Assembly: GCA_027257055.1 (NCBI GenBank)
Contig: JAPVLO010000179.1
Span: 2,232,001-2,296,000, forward strand
Direction: 5' to 3'
DNA: 64,000 nt
Source of the DNA: Cephalopachus bancanus
Lineage: Eukaryota > Chordata > Mammalia > Primates > Tarsiidae
Positions within the stretch are counted from its first letter, which is position 1; each line of letters begins with the position of its first letter. The notes under the pieces were generated by a model, which was given only the letters and a program-made list of their open reading frames with translations, searched no databases and was not told where the DNA came from. The position numbers and the translations under genes are program-made. Of this stretch, positions 26,081-39,442 are shown one piece after another.

Positions 26081-26655
26081 TACCCTCTCAGCTTTTCTTG
26101 ACTATCACGGTCGAGCAGGGTGATTAACAAGCCCATCTCGCAAAAGACGTAAAGTAGAAAAATAAAGCGGGCCACACCAGCACCAGTCCATCTGTAGGAC
26201 TGCAGGAACTCATCCGGGCAGCTTGAGAGTGAAACCGACTGGATGCTAGCGACAGATCTGTTTCCAACACCAAGGATCATCAGGTGATATCATGAGTGCC
26301 CATTCCAAACCCTGATGGACTGGACATTTGTGAAAAGGTAACAAAAGTCATCCGGACACCTGGAAGCTTCCAGGTCGAAGGCTTTTAGATTAGGCTTGTC
26401 AGAGGTGATATAGTGAGGAGGGAGTTGGGAGGAATCTCAACTCCCCACTTCCATTTCAACCAGAGAGGCTCTGAGCTCGTCTGTTTCACAGTAGGCTTCT
26501 GTGTTTGGTAGTGTGCACTTTGAATGTGTGAATAGCCACTTGAGTGGCTGCCTTGGTAGGGTAAGCAGGGGGCACCCACTGGAAATATATTGATACCTCT
26601 CTGGCTACACATTATTCCACTCTTGCTCTCTCTTGCCCAACCCCCCACCACTTTT
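26081..26655. other. Unique upstream flank of LRRC30
   Basis: No gene or repeat recognised before the GT microsatellite. Confidence 0.3.

Positions 26656-26656
<1 letters not shown>

Positions 26657-26687
<31 letters not shown>
26657..26687. repeat. (GT)n microsatellite
   Basis: About 15 GT units end where the minus-strand Alu begins, probably a microsatellite grown from the Alu tail. Confidence 0.95.
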
Positions 26688-26688
<1 letters not shown>

Positions 26689-26968
26689 GTGGAGTCTCAC
26701 TCCATCGCCCAGGCTGGAGTGCAGTGACACGCTCACAGCTGCCCCAGCATCAACTTGCTGGGCTTTGGCGATCCTTCCACCTCAGCCCTCTAAGCAGCTG
26801 GAACTACAGGTGCGCCCTACCATGCTCACCTAGTTCTTTTTTATTTACTGTAGAAATAAAGTCTCACCAAGTTGCCCAGGCTATTCTTGAACCCGGGGGC
26901 TCAGACTATCCCCCATCTTGGCCTCCCAAAGTGCTGGGATTACAGACTTGAGCCACCACACCTGATCC
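26688..26968 (-). mobile_element. Alu SINE, lemur-type
   Basis: Complete minus-strand dimer ('ggagtctcactccatcgccc' to 'gagccaccacacctgatcc'). Its expected poly-T is replaced by the GT repeat. Confidence 0.93.
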
Positions 26969-26998
26969 ACTTTTTTTTTTTTAACTAGAAAAAGTAAC

Positions 26999-27290
26999 TG
27001 GCCAGACATGGTAACTCAGGCATGGTAGCTCAGGCCTGTGATCCCAGCATTTTGGCTGGAGGATCAAGACCAGCCTGGACAACCTAGTGTGACCCTGTTA
27101 TTACAAAGAAAAAAAAATTAGCTGGTTATGGTGACATATGCTTGTAGTTCCAGCTACTTGAGGGGCTGAAGCAGAAGGATCCCTTGAGCCCAGGAGTGGA
27201 GGCTGCAGTGAGCCATAATCACACCACTGCACTCCAGCATGGACAACAGAGCAAGACCTTGTCTAAAACAAGAAATAAATAAACTGAAAA
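26999..27290 (+). mobile_element. Alu SINE, AluJ-like, with duplicated head
   Basis: The head repeats 'catggta(a/g)ctcagg' twice (27007-27035). About 25 bases of the left arm after 'cagcattttgg' are deleted. Confidence 0.88.
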
Positions 27291-27308
27291 GACATAAATA
27301 AACTAGTT

Positions 27309-27623
27309 AGCCAGGTGTGGTGGCTCATGCCTATAATCCCTGCACTTTGGGAGATGGAGGTGAGAGGATTGTCTGAGCCTAGGGGTTCGAGGACAGCCTG
27401 GGCAACTTGGAGAGACCTCATCTCTACAATAAATCCAAAAATAAGCTGAGTGTGATGGCACGCGCCTGTAGTTCCAGCTACTTGGAAGGCTGAAGCAGAA
27501 GGATCACCTGAGTCCTGCAGGTCAAGGCTGCAGTGACCATGAATATGCCACTGCACTCCAGCCTGGGCGACAGAGTAAGACTCTCACTCAAAAAAAGATA
27601 AAAATAAAATAATAATAATAATA
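27309..27623 (+). mobile_element. Alu SINE, lemur-type
   Basis: Full dimer ending 'ctctcactcaaaaaaagata' and extended by an ATA/ATAATA-rich tail. Confidence 0.93.
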
Positions 27624-27667
27624 CATTAGTTAACTTGTATCTTAAGTATGTGTAGTTAATTGGTGTT

Positions 27668-27890
27668 ACAGGCTGAACTGTGTCCCTCTCCCAAATTTCA
27701 AATGTTGAAATACCAACCCCCAGGACCTCAGAATGTGCTTGTGTTTGGAAGTAGGGCCAGGTGAAGATATAGTGAGAAGGTGATCATCTGTAAGCCGAGG
27801 AGAGAGGCCTTGGAAGAAACCATCACCATGATCTCAGACTTCTAGCCCCCAGAACACTGAGAAAAATAAATGTTATGTGGCTTAAGCACC
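27668..27890 (+). mobile_element. MaLR-like LTR fragment
   Basis: Diverged text in the order 'aggctgaactgtgtccctct', 'caaatgttgaaataccaacc', 'acctcagaatgtg', 'agaaaaataaatgttatgtg', matching a common mammalian LTR-type repeat. The same family recurs near 46413 and 60640. Family name uncertain. Confidence 0.45.
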
Positions 27891-29105
<1,215 letters not shown>

Positions 29106-30130
29106 AGGCTGGGAACTACAAGAAGATTTTGGGCTTAGGCCCATAGGCACAAAAACCATGGCTAAGATGTGGCCCCTTGTTTTCAAGGGCTGGGAGTAGG
29201 GCTGGAGGGAACACAGGTCAATGCATGCATAGATATAACTACATAATTAGGCATTCACCCTCTTGCTCGGCCCCAATACAACTAGGAAAAGCAAAAGTCA
29301 TAAAAAGAATTCTAGAAAACTTTGGAGTGATGGATGTAATCCTTCCAAAAATAGTTCAGGTCTTCTCTGGCTAGGTTCTCATATATCAAATGGATGACCT
29401 GTGTCGCCAGCTGACCTGGTTTCGTCCAATTTTTGAAAGGCAAATCCCTCTCACTTAGTGAATCATAGTTATCTAGCCCACAGGTGGTTCACTGAGACCA
29501 CAGTTGCTGTATCTGGGCCTCAGTTTCCTCAGCTACGAAATGGGCTGTCTGGAGGGATGGGAGCCCAAAGCCCCTTCCCACTCTTCCTGTCCGTTTCTCA
29601 CCACAAATGAGGCCACTTGTGAGGAGAGGAGAGGTACATTTATCCTCTTTTCTGGTGAAAGCATGCAAAATTCAAGACAGTTTTTGCTTTTGTTTTGGGA
29701 ACTTTAATATAGATTTCCTGAGACGTAGACAGTAACAGGGAATGCTGTCTGCTTTAGGATTTGCTACACTGTCTATATCACACATTTGATTTTTGCCAAA
29801 AGAGACTTTTCAGGTCTCTGTGAATGGGTTTCAGCTTGAAATAAGTATCAGGACATTTTCGGACAAGTTTCTGAAATTTCAGGGCATTATAAATAATGAT
29901 TGTCCTTAAAACCTAGGGAGCCCATGGAATGATTGAAATGTATTTAATAGCACTAAATATGCCTAACATGTTTACTGCATTTCTCTATATTCTAATTGAT
30001 GTTCCAGTATATGAAAATCAACAATGATTGTTTCTTCAATCCTAAGTAATATAAAACTGAAATAACGAGAGTATAAAATAGTTGATTATAAAAATATCTG
30101 AAGCTACTCCTAACTTCACACTAATGGAAT
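29106..30130. other. Unique sequence
   Basis: No gene or repeat recognised. The 65- and 67-codon frames have no known motif. Confidence 0.35.
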
Positions 30131-30417
30131 GTCTGTGGGGGCTCAACCCATAATCCCGAGTTTGAGAGGCCGAGGTGAGTGAACTGCCTGAGCCCGCGGG
30201 TTCGAGACCCACCTGGGCAACTTGGCGAGACCTCATCTCTACAATAAATCAAAAAATTAGCTGGGCGTGGTAGTGCACGCCTGTAGTTCCAGCTACTTGG
30301 AAGGCTGAGGCGGAAGGATTGCCAGAGCCCAGCAGGTTAAGGCTGCAGTGGCCGGGAGTGGCCACTGCACTCCAGTCTGGGCGACAGAGTGAGACTCCAA
30401 CTCAAAAACAAAAAAAT
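30131..30417 (+). mobile_element. Alu SINE, young lemur-type
   Basis: Well-preserved copy with 'gcccgcgggttcgagaccc', the 'acaataaatcaaaaaatta' linker and 'ggccgggagtggccactgca'. The head is damaged ('gtctgtgggggctcaaccc'). Confidence 0.93.
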
Positions 30418-30638
30418 TATTTTTATTCTCACTATGTCTTTTCAGCTTATGTCTATACATCATGTCTGTTAATTTTAGAAGGAGGAAATGTGTAAATAAC
30501 TGATTGAAATAGACGGTTTACTGATGAAAGTTTTTAAAAATGGAAAATACAGAAATGTATGAATAGAGGCAACCCAGTTAGCATTTGGCATATATAAAGT
30601 TACATCTTTTTCCTAAGCACATCCACTTCAGTCTGCTA
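30418..30638. other. Short unique AT-rich gap
   Basis: No feature recognised. Confidence 0.3.
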
Positions 30639-30687
30639 AGAAAAAGAAGAAGAAGAAGAAGAAGAAGAAGAAGCAGCAGCAGCAGCT
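30639..30687. repeat. Compound (AAG)n(CAG)n trinucleotide repeat
   Basis: About ten AAG/GAA units pass directly into four CAG units. This makes overlapping poly-Lys/Arg, poly-Ser and poly-Leu frames that I do not regard as genes. Confidence 0.95.
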
Positions 30688-30933
30688 TGAGGCAAAAGCT
30701 TATGGGGCTCATGTTTCCCTGGGGAGCACAACCCCAGGTGAGTAAGAACGAGGGAGACACCGGAAGCTGCACCAGGAGAAAGAGGAAGTACCAGTGATGC
30801 GTTCTGAGCTGCTAGACCTTGGCCTCCAACCCAGCCTGTTGCTAAGTTTTGTAGACATCTGGAGAGAGGACAAATTAAACTGCTGTGACTCAGAATAGTC
30901 TGCAGTTAAGCATCTATAAAATGCATGCAATGG

Positions 30934-31222
30934 GCCGGGCTCAGTAACTCAAAGCCTGTAATCCCAGCACTTTGGGAGGCCCAGGCGAGTGGATTACCTA
31001 AACCCGCAGGTTCAAGACCTGCCCGGGCAATTTGGCAAGACCTCATCTCTACAATAAATCAAATATTAGCCAGGTGTGGTAGCACACACTGTTGTTGCAG
31101 CTACTTGGAAGGCTGAGGTATAAGGATCGCCAGAGCCCAGCAGGTCGATGCTGGAGTGGCCATAAACATGCTACTGCATTCCAGTCTAGGTGACAGAGAG
31201 AGGCTCCCACTCAAAAAAAGAG
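30934..31222 (+). mobile_element. Alu SINE, lemur-type
   Basis: Complete dimer with a perfect 16-base TSD 'aaaatgcatgcaatgg' (30918-30933 and 31223-31238). It interrupts a MIR-like context. Confidence 0.96.
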
Positions 31223-31259
31223 AAAATGCATGCAATGGTAAAACCCAAAGTACTTAGCA

Positions 31260-31350
31260 AAACTCCCTAACTTGTGATTATTATTAATAATATATGGCCC
31301 ACAGTGATGGCACTTGGTAGGAGCTCAGTAAATGACAGCTGTCCTAAAAA
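31260..31350 (+). mobile_element. MIR 3' end-like fragment
   Basis: 'ggcacttggtaggagctcag' followed by 'taaatgacag' resembles the MIR tail. Confidence 0.4.
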
Positions 31351-31434
31351 TGATAGCTATTATACACTTCCCCCCCCCGCCATATACATGCCCTGAGAGT
31401 CAATCAATGAATGTTCTCCGTGTTTTTGATTCTT

Positions 31435-31737
31435 TCTCTTTTTTTTTTTTTTTTGGAGCTGGGGTCTCACTCTGTCACCCAGGCCAGAGTGCAGTGGCAC
31501 ACTTACAGCCACCGCAGCCTCAGCCTGCTGGGCGCAGGTGATCCTTCCATCTCAGCCTTCCGAGTAGCTGGAACTACAGGCATGCACCACCATGTCTGGC
31601 TAATTTTTTGATTTTATTGTAGAGATGAAATCTTGCCGAGTTGCCCAGACCAGTCTTGAACCCATGGGCTCAGGCAATCCTTTCACCTCAGCCTCTCAAA
31701 GAGCTAGAATTACAGACTTGAGCCGCTGCGCCCAGCT
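31435..31737 (-). mobile_element. Alu SINE, minus strand
   Basis: Complete copy with a 16-base T-tract at its tail end. Approximate TSD 'gtgtttttgattctt' (31420-31434) and 'gtgtttgattctt' (31738-31750). Confidence 0.94.
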
Positions 31738-31887
31738 GTGTTTGATTCTTAATTTGGTCTTATTTATGAACTTGACACGTTCTTCAAAGCCAACCACTCC
31801 TATGTCTGTGAAGCACCCCCATTTGTCTTCCATTCATCTTATATGTAGAGTCTTTAGTTAGTGGTAGAAGCTGCTCCGTATGTTTTC

Positions 31888-32184
31888 TTTTCTTTTCTTT
31901 TTTTTGAGTTGGAGTCTCACTCTGTCGCCCAGACTGGAGTGCAGTGGCCGCTCCCAGCCACTGCAGCCTCAACCTGCTGGGCTCCGGCGATCCTTCCAGC
32001 TCAGCCTTCCAAGTAGTTGGAACTACAGACGTGTGCTACCACGCCCGGCTGATTTTTTGATTTATTGTAGAGATGAGGTCTCACCAAGTTGCCCAGGCGG
32101 GTCTCGAACCTTCAGGCTCAGGCAATCCACTCACCTCAGCCTCCCAAAGGCGCGGGATTACAGGCTGAGCCACCGAGCCCGGCT
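31888..32184 (-). mobile_element. Alu SINE, young lemur-type
   Basis: Complete minus-strand copy, close to the local consensus. Perfect TSD 'gtatgttttc' at 31878-31887 and 32185-32194. Confidence 0.96.
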
Positions 32185-32467
32185 GTATGTTTTCATATGT
32201 CCTATCGGATACGCACAAGACCTGTGAGGTTGACGTTATCCACGTCATGTTACATAGGAAGAAGTTGAGTTTCACAGAAGGTGCCTAAGTCTCCAAGTTA
32301 CCACATTGTTTCCTACCAGCATCAAGATCAACACCCAGGTCTTCTGACTCTGACTCCGTTCTTTCTACCATGTGGGTACCTGCCTTCCTCCACAGTTTTT
32401 CTTACCAAGTCAACCTGTTATTATTCTGATTAGAGCATGTTGCAGTCTTCTAGCACATAACCAAGGC

Positions 32468-32712
32468 AGCAAGAGACAGCATATTCTAGCGGTTAATCTC
32501 ATAGGCATATGCTCAGGTTGCCTGACCTGAGTTTCGATCCTGGGTTTACTACTCAAAGGCCAGGTGACCTTGGGCAAGCTACTTAGCTTGTCCATGCTCC
32601 ATTTCCTCATGTGAAAAATGGAGATAATAATACTACCTGTCATATAAGGTGACTGTGGAAATCAAATGACTCAATGTACAGAAAACATATAGAACACGGC
32701 TTCACACACAGC
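32468..32712 (+). mobile_element. MIR SINE, nearly full length
   Basis: Plus-strand MIR order is clear: 'gcatattctagcggttaatc', 'cctgagtttcgatcctgggt', 'gtgaccttgggcaagctact', 'tttcctcatgtgaaaaatgg', 'agaacacggcttcacacac'. Confidence 0.85.
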
Positions 32713-33054
32713 AAGGATATCTGACAAATTCTAGGGGAGATGGTCAATTTCCATGGCCATCTCTGGGTGCTCAAGGGCTGAGCACCTTCACAGCACAGGG
32801 CAATTCTGGATCCTTTCCTCCCCTGTAACCTTCCTCTTGACCACACTATACCCTAGTCACCTCTTCCCAGGAGCAAGCATGCTTCTCTAAAACATAAGAA
32901 GTTAGGAGCAGGTTTTCGGGGCAATCCACATTGAAATGCTTTTCTCTGTAAGTCAAGATTCTCTTCTGAAATTGTTTATCCTCAGCTTGTTCACTATCTC
33001 ACTCTGATCATATTTGCTATTGGCCCACTTAGATTTCAAGTTCTTTGTCTCCCC

Positions 33055-33115
33055 CAGAGCCCTGGAATAATTCTAAGGACACAGTAGGCACTCAGTAAGT
33101 ACTCACTGAAATGAA
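33055..33115 (+). mobile_element. MIR tail fragment
   Basis: 'acacagtaggcactcagtaa' followed by 'gtactcactgaaatg' resembles the MIR 3' end. Confidence 0.4.
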
Positions 33116-33429
33116 CCAGCATTTGGACCCTGATAGAAGTTTGATGTGAGAAAAAAATATATAGGAGGCAATTGGATGTCCTGTTTGCTTTTAATTTATT
33201 CTCTATTGCTGTATTTTGATCTGTGCCTGCTTACAAGTCCCACAGGAGGATGTTACCCACATCCTGCGCATGGGCTGATCACAGGATCCCTGATTTCACC
33301 TCCGTCACAGTGGCTCACTGAGCAGAAGCTTTGCCAGACAAGCCAAGTCTATTTCCTCTTTAAGAGGAGGCCTTGGCACCTTCTCAGGGAAGACCTACCT
33401 TCTGAGCAGTTGGTGCTGCCCAGCTGGGC

Positions 33430-33512
33430 TTCATCCTCCTCTATAAATGAGGATAATTATGCTTTCTCTGCATTGATCTGTTGTGAGGATTAAATGGAAT
33501 GACATAGGGAAA
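33430..33512 (+). mobile_element. MIR fragment
   Basis: 'tataaatgaggataattatg' and 'tgttgtgaggattaaatgga' are characteristic MIR core text. Confidence 0.55.
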
Positions 33513-33544
33513 GCAAGCAGCTCTACATCTCTTGCAAAAAGATC

Positions 33545-34340
33545 TTGTCTCCGTGCTACCAACCCACTGTAAACCATCCTTCCCAATGTGGCCAGAATGT
33601 TCTAGAAGTCTGGGTTCCCATCAAGCCACTGCTTACAAGCCTTCCGTTGACACACCTGTGCCCGCAGACTGTCCATGCAGACCATGTGCTTGTATCACAG
33701 TCTCATGTCCACCATTCATCTCCAACACACACACACTTGGTATCCCGACCATTCCAAGGTAGCAACTGGAATTGCTACTCCTTGGAGTTTCATGATGCTG
33801 TCTCTTCATTCATGCTGATCTCTTGCTCCATGTGGCTTGCACCACTCACGTATCCACATGAGAAAGTGCTACCTCCTAAAGGAAGTCTTCTCTGACCACT
33901 TACCTTCCTCTAGGATCATCTGACAGTCCTTGCAGCTTCCCAGAGCATCCTGGACTTATTTTTGTCACAACACCCACCATCCCATATCTCAACTGGGCCT
34001 ATTTTGCCCATCATGAGACATTTGGTAATATCCGGAGATATGTTTGGCCATCAACTGCGGGTGGCTTAGTGTGTAGAAGCCAAGGATGCTGTTATCATCC
34101 TACAATGCTCAGGACAGTTTCCACAACAAGGAATTATCCAGCCTACAATCTCAATAGTGCAGAAAGGTTGCTATACAAGAATCATCAGCTTCTGTGCCAG
34201 TCTCCTCCATTAGACTATATCTACTTTTTAAGGGCTGAAGCTAAATGTTATTCATCATCGTTTTCCCCTTGAGCCTACGATATTGCCTCATGTGTAGTAT
34301 CTATTCAATGATCCCTCTGCTATCTCCTCTTATTTATGAA
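33545..34340 (+). mobile_element. L2 LINE fragment split by a hAT element
   Basis: L2-like text includes 'cttgctccatgtggcttgca', 'aggaagtcttctctgaccac' and, past the hAT at 33985-34180, 'cttgagcctacgatattgcc'. Confidence 0.65.
33985..34180. mobile_element. hAT MITE (Charlie/MER-type)
   Basis: 'ggtaatatccggagatatgt', 'tgttatcatcctacaatgct' and 'caaggaattatccagcctac' match a common mammalian hAT-derived MITE text. The ends are decayed; exact family not named. Confidence 0.55.
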
Positions 34341-35462
34341 TCAAGCCCACTCTATTTTGAGAAGGTTACTGCCTCTCTAGCCTACTATGTGACCCAGATG
34401 ACCAGAAGCATAAATAAAATTTGCCTTGCTTGTCAACTGGTATCAAACTTCTATTTACCCTGAATTACACTGCTGACATTATTCATTCAGGAAAAGAGAA
34501 CCTACAAGCAAGGCCATTCCACCTCTTTGAAATCCGAACATCAATAGCTCTAGCCTGTCACTGAACAAGATACAGAAATTATAGGACTGGTGCAGTGCTA
34601 AGAAACCATTGAGTCTACTTGAACTGGCCAGCTGCATTTTACTGAATCATCTCAGCAAATTCAAATTTAGCTTTTAAAAAGGCTGCTTCTAGAAAGAGAT
34701 CCGTTCTGTTATTCAGCACATTTTCCTCTCAGTAAATCCGTCCGTTGGGCCAGCCCTCAACCTCCAGGCATCAGTTCTCCCTCCATTTTCCTGTTGGTCT
34801 TCAATGGAGCTGTGTAGCCAGTAACAGTTTTTATGGTCCTGATCCATTAAAGCACACTTCATGCTTAACGGCACTGAAGGAAAGGCGAAATAAAAAGAAG
34901 CTTTGATTAAAAGTCGAGAGAGTAATTAAATACCAAATCAGCATTCTGCATATTAAGTTGACATCAGAAAGCAAGGTCATGAATTTAAAAGCAATGAGAT
35001 TCTATGTAACATCCTCAGACCACAGTAGCAGAACTTTATTAAAGGATCAAGCCTCCTTTTTAAAAGTTTTAAATTATAGTGACATTTTAGGATAGTAAAT
35101 CGCTATGTGGTTTTTTTTTTTTTTAAAAAGCAGAGAGACAAAGTTCAGTCACGTGAGCTGTATGTTTTCTATCTGAGGTCTAGGCCTCTCTGATAGGAAG
35201 AGACTTTGCTAGGATGGGACAGTATGAGACCCAGAGGAGATGTGAATTGGGGCTCGAGGGCCAAGTCGCAGCTGGAGGCTGAGCCAGGTGAGAAAAGTGG
35301 CCAGCAGAGCAGGGATGATGGGGAGAGCACCCCGCACAGTGGAAGTGCAAGATTCCCTGGAAGCCTGTATGGTAGGGTACAAATGGATGAATGGAGAGGC
35401 AGCAGGAGGCAGAAGAGGTCAAGAGACTGAGTATTATAGAAAAGAAATGAAAAGTATACTCT
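34341..35462. other. Unique sequence with candidate conserved block
   Basis: No gene recognised. The segment 34850-35030 is repeat-free and carries TCF/LEF-like, homeodomain-like and ERR/SF1-like motifs, described in the findings. The frames around 35170-35550 have no known domain. Confidence 0.35.
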
Positions 35463-35752
35463 ACTGTGCATGGCGGCCCACGTCTGTTATCCCAGCACTT
35501 TGGGAGACAGAGGTGAGAGGACTGCCTGAGCCCAGGGGTTCAAGATCAGCCTAGGCGACTTGTCGAAACTTTGTCTCTACAATATATCAAAAAATGAACC
35601 AGGTGTGGTGGCATATGCCTGTAGTTCCAGCCACTTGGAAGGCTGAGGCAGATGGATTGCCTGGCCCAGCAGGTCGAGGTTGTGGTGGCCGTGAGCAGGC
35701 ACTGCACTCCAGCCTGGGCAACAGTGAGAATTCAACTAAAAAAAAAAAAAAG
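35463..35752 (+). mobile_element. Alu SINE, lemur-type
   Basis: Full dimer with the 'acaatatatcaaaaaatgaac' linker variant and a 14-base A-tail. Confidence 0.93.
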
Positions 35753-37589
35753 GACACTCGATCCATGTTGTCATTCTCTGAATACATAATGTTTGAAAAG
35801 TTCTTTGACTTGAGTTAGCAGATGACTTGGCTTCACAGAACAATGATTCTGTTCAACTTAAAGTTGAAGAGAGTTTCATTGTTCTGTCTGATCCTTTCAG
35901 AAAATACAGATCCCTGGAGTCCAACAACTGTGCATTTAGACATTTGCAAGATTTAATGATTTGATACTGTCATGGATTCTAAATGTCTCCTTAAAAATAA
36001 TTAAAGGGGAATAGAAAGATATCATAACTAAGTACTAAAATTGCTTTAAAATGTTTGCAACTAGGTATTATGTCCGATTAAGTAAACTCTATTTCCACAT
36101 TAGCACATTTTTTTGTAGCATGCTGGTGTCATTCTCAAGCACACCAGACTAAACCCTGACATCAGGGCCAGAGAAAGAGCCCTGTGCACTGGCTTCAGCC
36201 CAACTAAGTTACTTATGTGGGGCTCGCATGGAGGGCTGAGATTTTCTGGGATATCCACCACCCAGTGGGGAGGCTCAAAGAGCAGGGGTGGTTTTGCCCA
36301 ACTTCTTGCCTGGTTACCCTATGAAGTGGTAAATCACCAGAGTACTCAGAGTCAACCAAAGTTTGGGAGGGAGACATTTGTTATTTACATTGAGTTTGAG
36401 CCAAAAATTATTGCAATGCCACTGAATTTAATTACATGTTTAGAGATGTTTTTGTGTAAGTTTTAAGTTGGGAGACTATAAAAACTTGAGATCGATTTAG
36501 GTTTAACTGTAAGAAAAAAAGACATTTTTTGCACAGTTCAGTTTTACTGAAAATCATGCGTGTCACATTTACAGAGCTTTTTTTAAAAAACTACAATTTT
36601 GAAAACAAAATTAATAAAAACATTACAGGAAAGGAAGTAAAACATGCTTTTTGAAAGGGAAAAAAAAATCAACCTTTGCCATGGTTCGTGGCTTTATGAA
36701 AATTTGTATATTTGTATTCAATTTATTCTGCTGTTCAGTTAGTTGGAGCAGTTTGTACTGGCTTTGGGTCCATTCACATTCCTGTAAATATACTTGCCCT
36801 TTGAGAAACAAATATGACTCACAAGAGAAAATCTAGAAAGGTACCTTATGTCTCTCAAAATATTTTCTGTTAGTGTACAGGCATATGAAATACCTAGGCA
36901 CAGAGTTAAAGTTTCTTTCAGAGGCTTCTGTTGCTGTGTGCATGGACTTTCAGTCACAGAAGAGCCCAATGTTCATTCTCACCCTGAGGCGTTCTGATGA
37001 ATTTCCATTCCAGACAGAGATGGATTTCTGTGAAGTTCACACAACTTGAACTTCAGCGCCCCTCACGTGTTCAGGATCCTCCCAAGACACTAGGTGAGAC
37101 AGTGGCGATGTGTTCACATCGGTAAAATTTTGAAAATAAATTGTATAAGAGTCAGGAATTGTAGGTACAAATCCACCTGGACTTCTTCTCTGATACACTT
37201 CTCCTCAGTTTAGGTGGTCTGAGAGTGGTCAAGCATTTTGGGGATCTAGATGAAGGGAATTTGGATAAGAAATGCATCTTGTTTGGGTTTAGTGGGGTGT
37301 ATTTATGTGGTTCTCTGTCATTTCCATGGATAATTACGTTATTGAATATATTCCAGGACCATTCTTACTACTTGCCATGCATCTCAACTGGCATCATGAC
37401 ATGAAGGTGCAAAACCAAAGGTCATGTTGACATACAAATTGTTCCTCTGGCTTCCAGCATCAAAAGCCAGTTTGTGAAAAACTCTTCCAGTAATCAGATG
37501 TTACAGTGTGGTGTTTGCAAAGTGGGCTGCAAAAACTACTATCACACAGCATATTCATCCTTTTGCAATGTCTTGGCTATACCTCCCAT
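35753..37589. other. Unique sequence
   Basis: No gene or repeat recognised. The short frames (up to 83 codons) lack known motifs. Confidence 0.35.
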
Positions 37590-38040
37590 CAGGAGGGGGA
37601 GTTTATTTTTTTTTTTACCACACCTCGAATCTGGGCTAGACTTGGGACTTAGGTTGGCCAATAGAACACTATGGAAGTGACAGATTCGATTTTTTCCAGT
37701 TGAGTGACTTGCTTAAAGAAGCCAGTAAGTCACCCTATTTCCGCCATGTGTTGAAGCCTAGGTAGCACCCTCTAGGATGAGAGTCCACAAGAAAAGAGAT
37801 GCCCAACTGACGGTCAGCACCAACCACTGTAACTGAGGCCGTCTTAGCCCCGTCAGCCCCAGGTGAGCTACCAGATGGCTGCAGTTTCATGAGTGATTAT
37901 AGGTGAGACTGGCAGAACCACCCAGCTGAGCCCTGCCCAACTTGCTGATCCACAGAATCATGAGAAGATAAAATAGTTGTTGAATCCTCTACACTTGGGG
38001 GCATAGTTTGTTATCCAAAAATAGGTAACCAATACAGACA
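37590..38040 (+). mobile_element. MLT1-like (MaLR) LTR
   Basis: The order 'gacttgggacttaggttggc', 'cctctaggatgagagtccac', 'aaccacccagctgagccctg', then 'taaccaatacag' at the end, is that of an MLT1-type LTR. Strongly diverged. Confidence 0.5.
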
Positions 38041-38540
38041 TATAGAATTGTAAGCAGTGGATTTAGTTCTCATAGATGCCTTGTCAAATGGAAATTCTCT
38101 TCTATCAGGGATGTACTCAATAATGCAGTGTATAAAATTGTAAGTGAGTTATACATTTTCTTTTATTTCCTTCCTTTCACCCTTCTCTCTTTTTTCCTCA
38201 TGGAAATGGCATATTTAAATAAACCTTCTAAAATGCATTTTGGAAAGATGTTTTGGAAAGTTTTAGTATAACAAGAAACAGTACATAGCTGATTTGAAAG
38301 TATAGGAAGAGAACCTTCTTTTGTCATTCTTGGCTTTATTTACTAAAGAAGGTGGAGAAAAATCAGATAAAAAATAGAACACCACCTCTCAATTGAGCAC
38401 CATTCTACAATGTAGATAGTCTGTATGCTTCAAAATTTTTAAGATTCTTGAAGAAAATGTCTATGGAATTGTTCTAGATAAAAGGAACCTAAAGAAAAAT
38501 TATAACTAAATACAATGTGTGATCTTGATGGAATCTTAGA
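38041..38540. other. AT-rich unclassified sequence
   Basis: No gene or repeat recognised. Confidence 0.3.
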
Positions 38541-38890
38541 CTTTATTTTATTTTACTATAAGGATATTAGTGACACAATTCTGAAATCTGGGTAACATCT
38601 GTAGATTAGTAATAGTATTGTTTCAATGCTAATTTTGTACATTAAAAATTGTACTATGTTTGTACAAGAGAATATCATTTTAAAAGAAATACCTATTTGA
38701 ATATTAGATCTTACTCTCAAACATATACATATGTATTTATTAAATAGCATACATAAGAAAATAATAAGGCAAAAGGGGTAAAATGTTATCATTTGGAATT
38801 TCTGAGGTAAAAATATATGGAACACTGTACCATTTCACAACTAAAATTATTTCAAATTAAAGTATTTTAAAAATGTTTTAAAGCAATGGA
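38540..38890 (+). mobile_element. L1M-type 3' end fragment
   Basis: 'actataaggatattagtgac', 'gtagattagtaatagtattg' and 'acaagagaatatcat' resemble an old L1M 3' end. Confidence 0.45.
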
Positions 38891-39045
38891 ATGTGAAACA
38901 AAAGCAATAAAGATGAACAATTAAGTAAGTTGAAATGAGAAGCAGATTATAGAACTCACAGTGGTGGGAAGGCAAGAGAATAAGAAATTGAATAAGAGAA
39001 TAAGAGACTGAATAATTGAATAGTCTTCCTTCAAAAAAACTTTTC

Positions 39046-39346
39046 AGCTGGGCTCGATGGCTCAGCCTGTAATCCTGAGCCGGGAGGCTGAGGTGAGTGG
39101 ATTGCCTGAGCCCACGGGTTCGAGAGCCGCCTGGGCAGCGAGACCTCATCTCTACAATAAATCAAAAAATCAGCCGGGTGTGGTAGTGCATGCCTGTAAT
39201 TCAGGCTACTTGGAAGGCTGAGGCGGAGGGATTGCTGGAGCCCAGCAGGCGAGGCCATGGTGGCCGGGAGCGGCCACTGCACTCCAGTCTGGGCGACCGA
39301 GTGAGACTCCAACTTACCAAAAAAAAAAAAACAACAAAAAAAAACC
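39046..39346 (+). mobile_element. Alu SINE, young lemur-type
   Basis: Well-preserved copy ('gctgggctcgatggctcagc', 'ggccgggagcggccactgca') with a long A/ACAA tail. It sits at the outer edge of the left arm of the inverted duplication at 39351-39442. Confidence 0.95.
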
Positions 39347-39350
39347 CTTT

Positions 39351-39442
39351 CCCATTTATATGTGAAACCCTCCTATTCCCACCTCTCCTACAGTCTTTTT
39401 ACTAAGTGCCAATACAAGTCCTTTGGGAACAAGCATCGTCAG
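39351..39442 (+). repeat. Left arm of a 92-base inverted duplication
   Basis: Matches the reverse complement of 40756-40847 with about 5 differences in 92 bases. Not part of any repeat I recognise. Weaker similarity continues outward past the Alu at 39046-39346. Confidence 0.93.
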
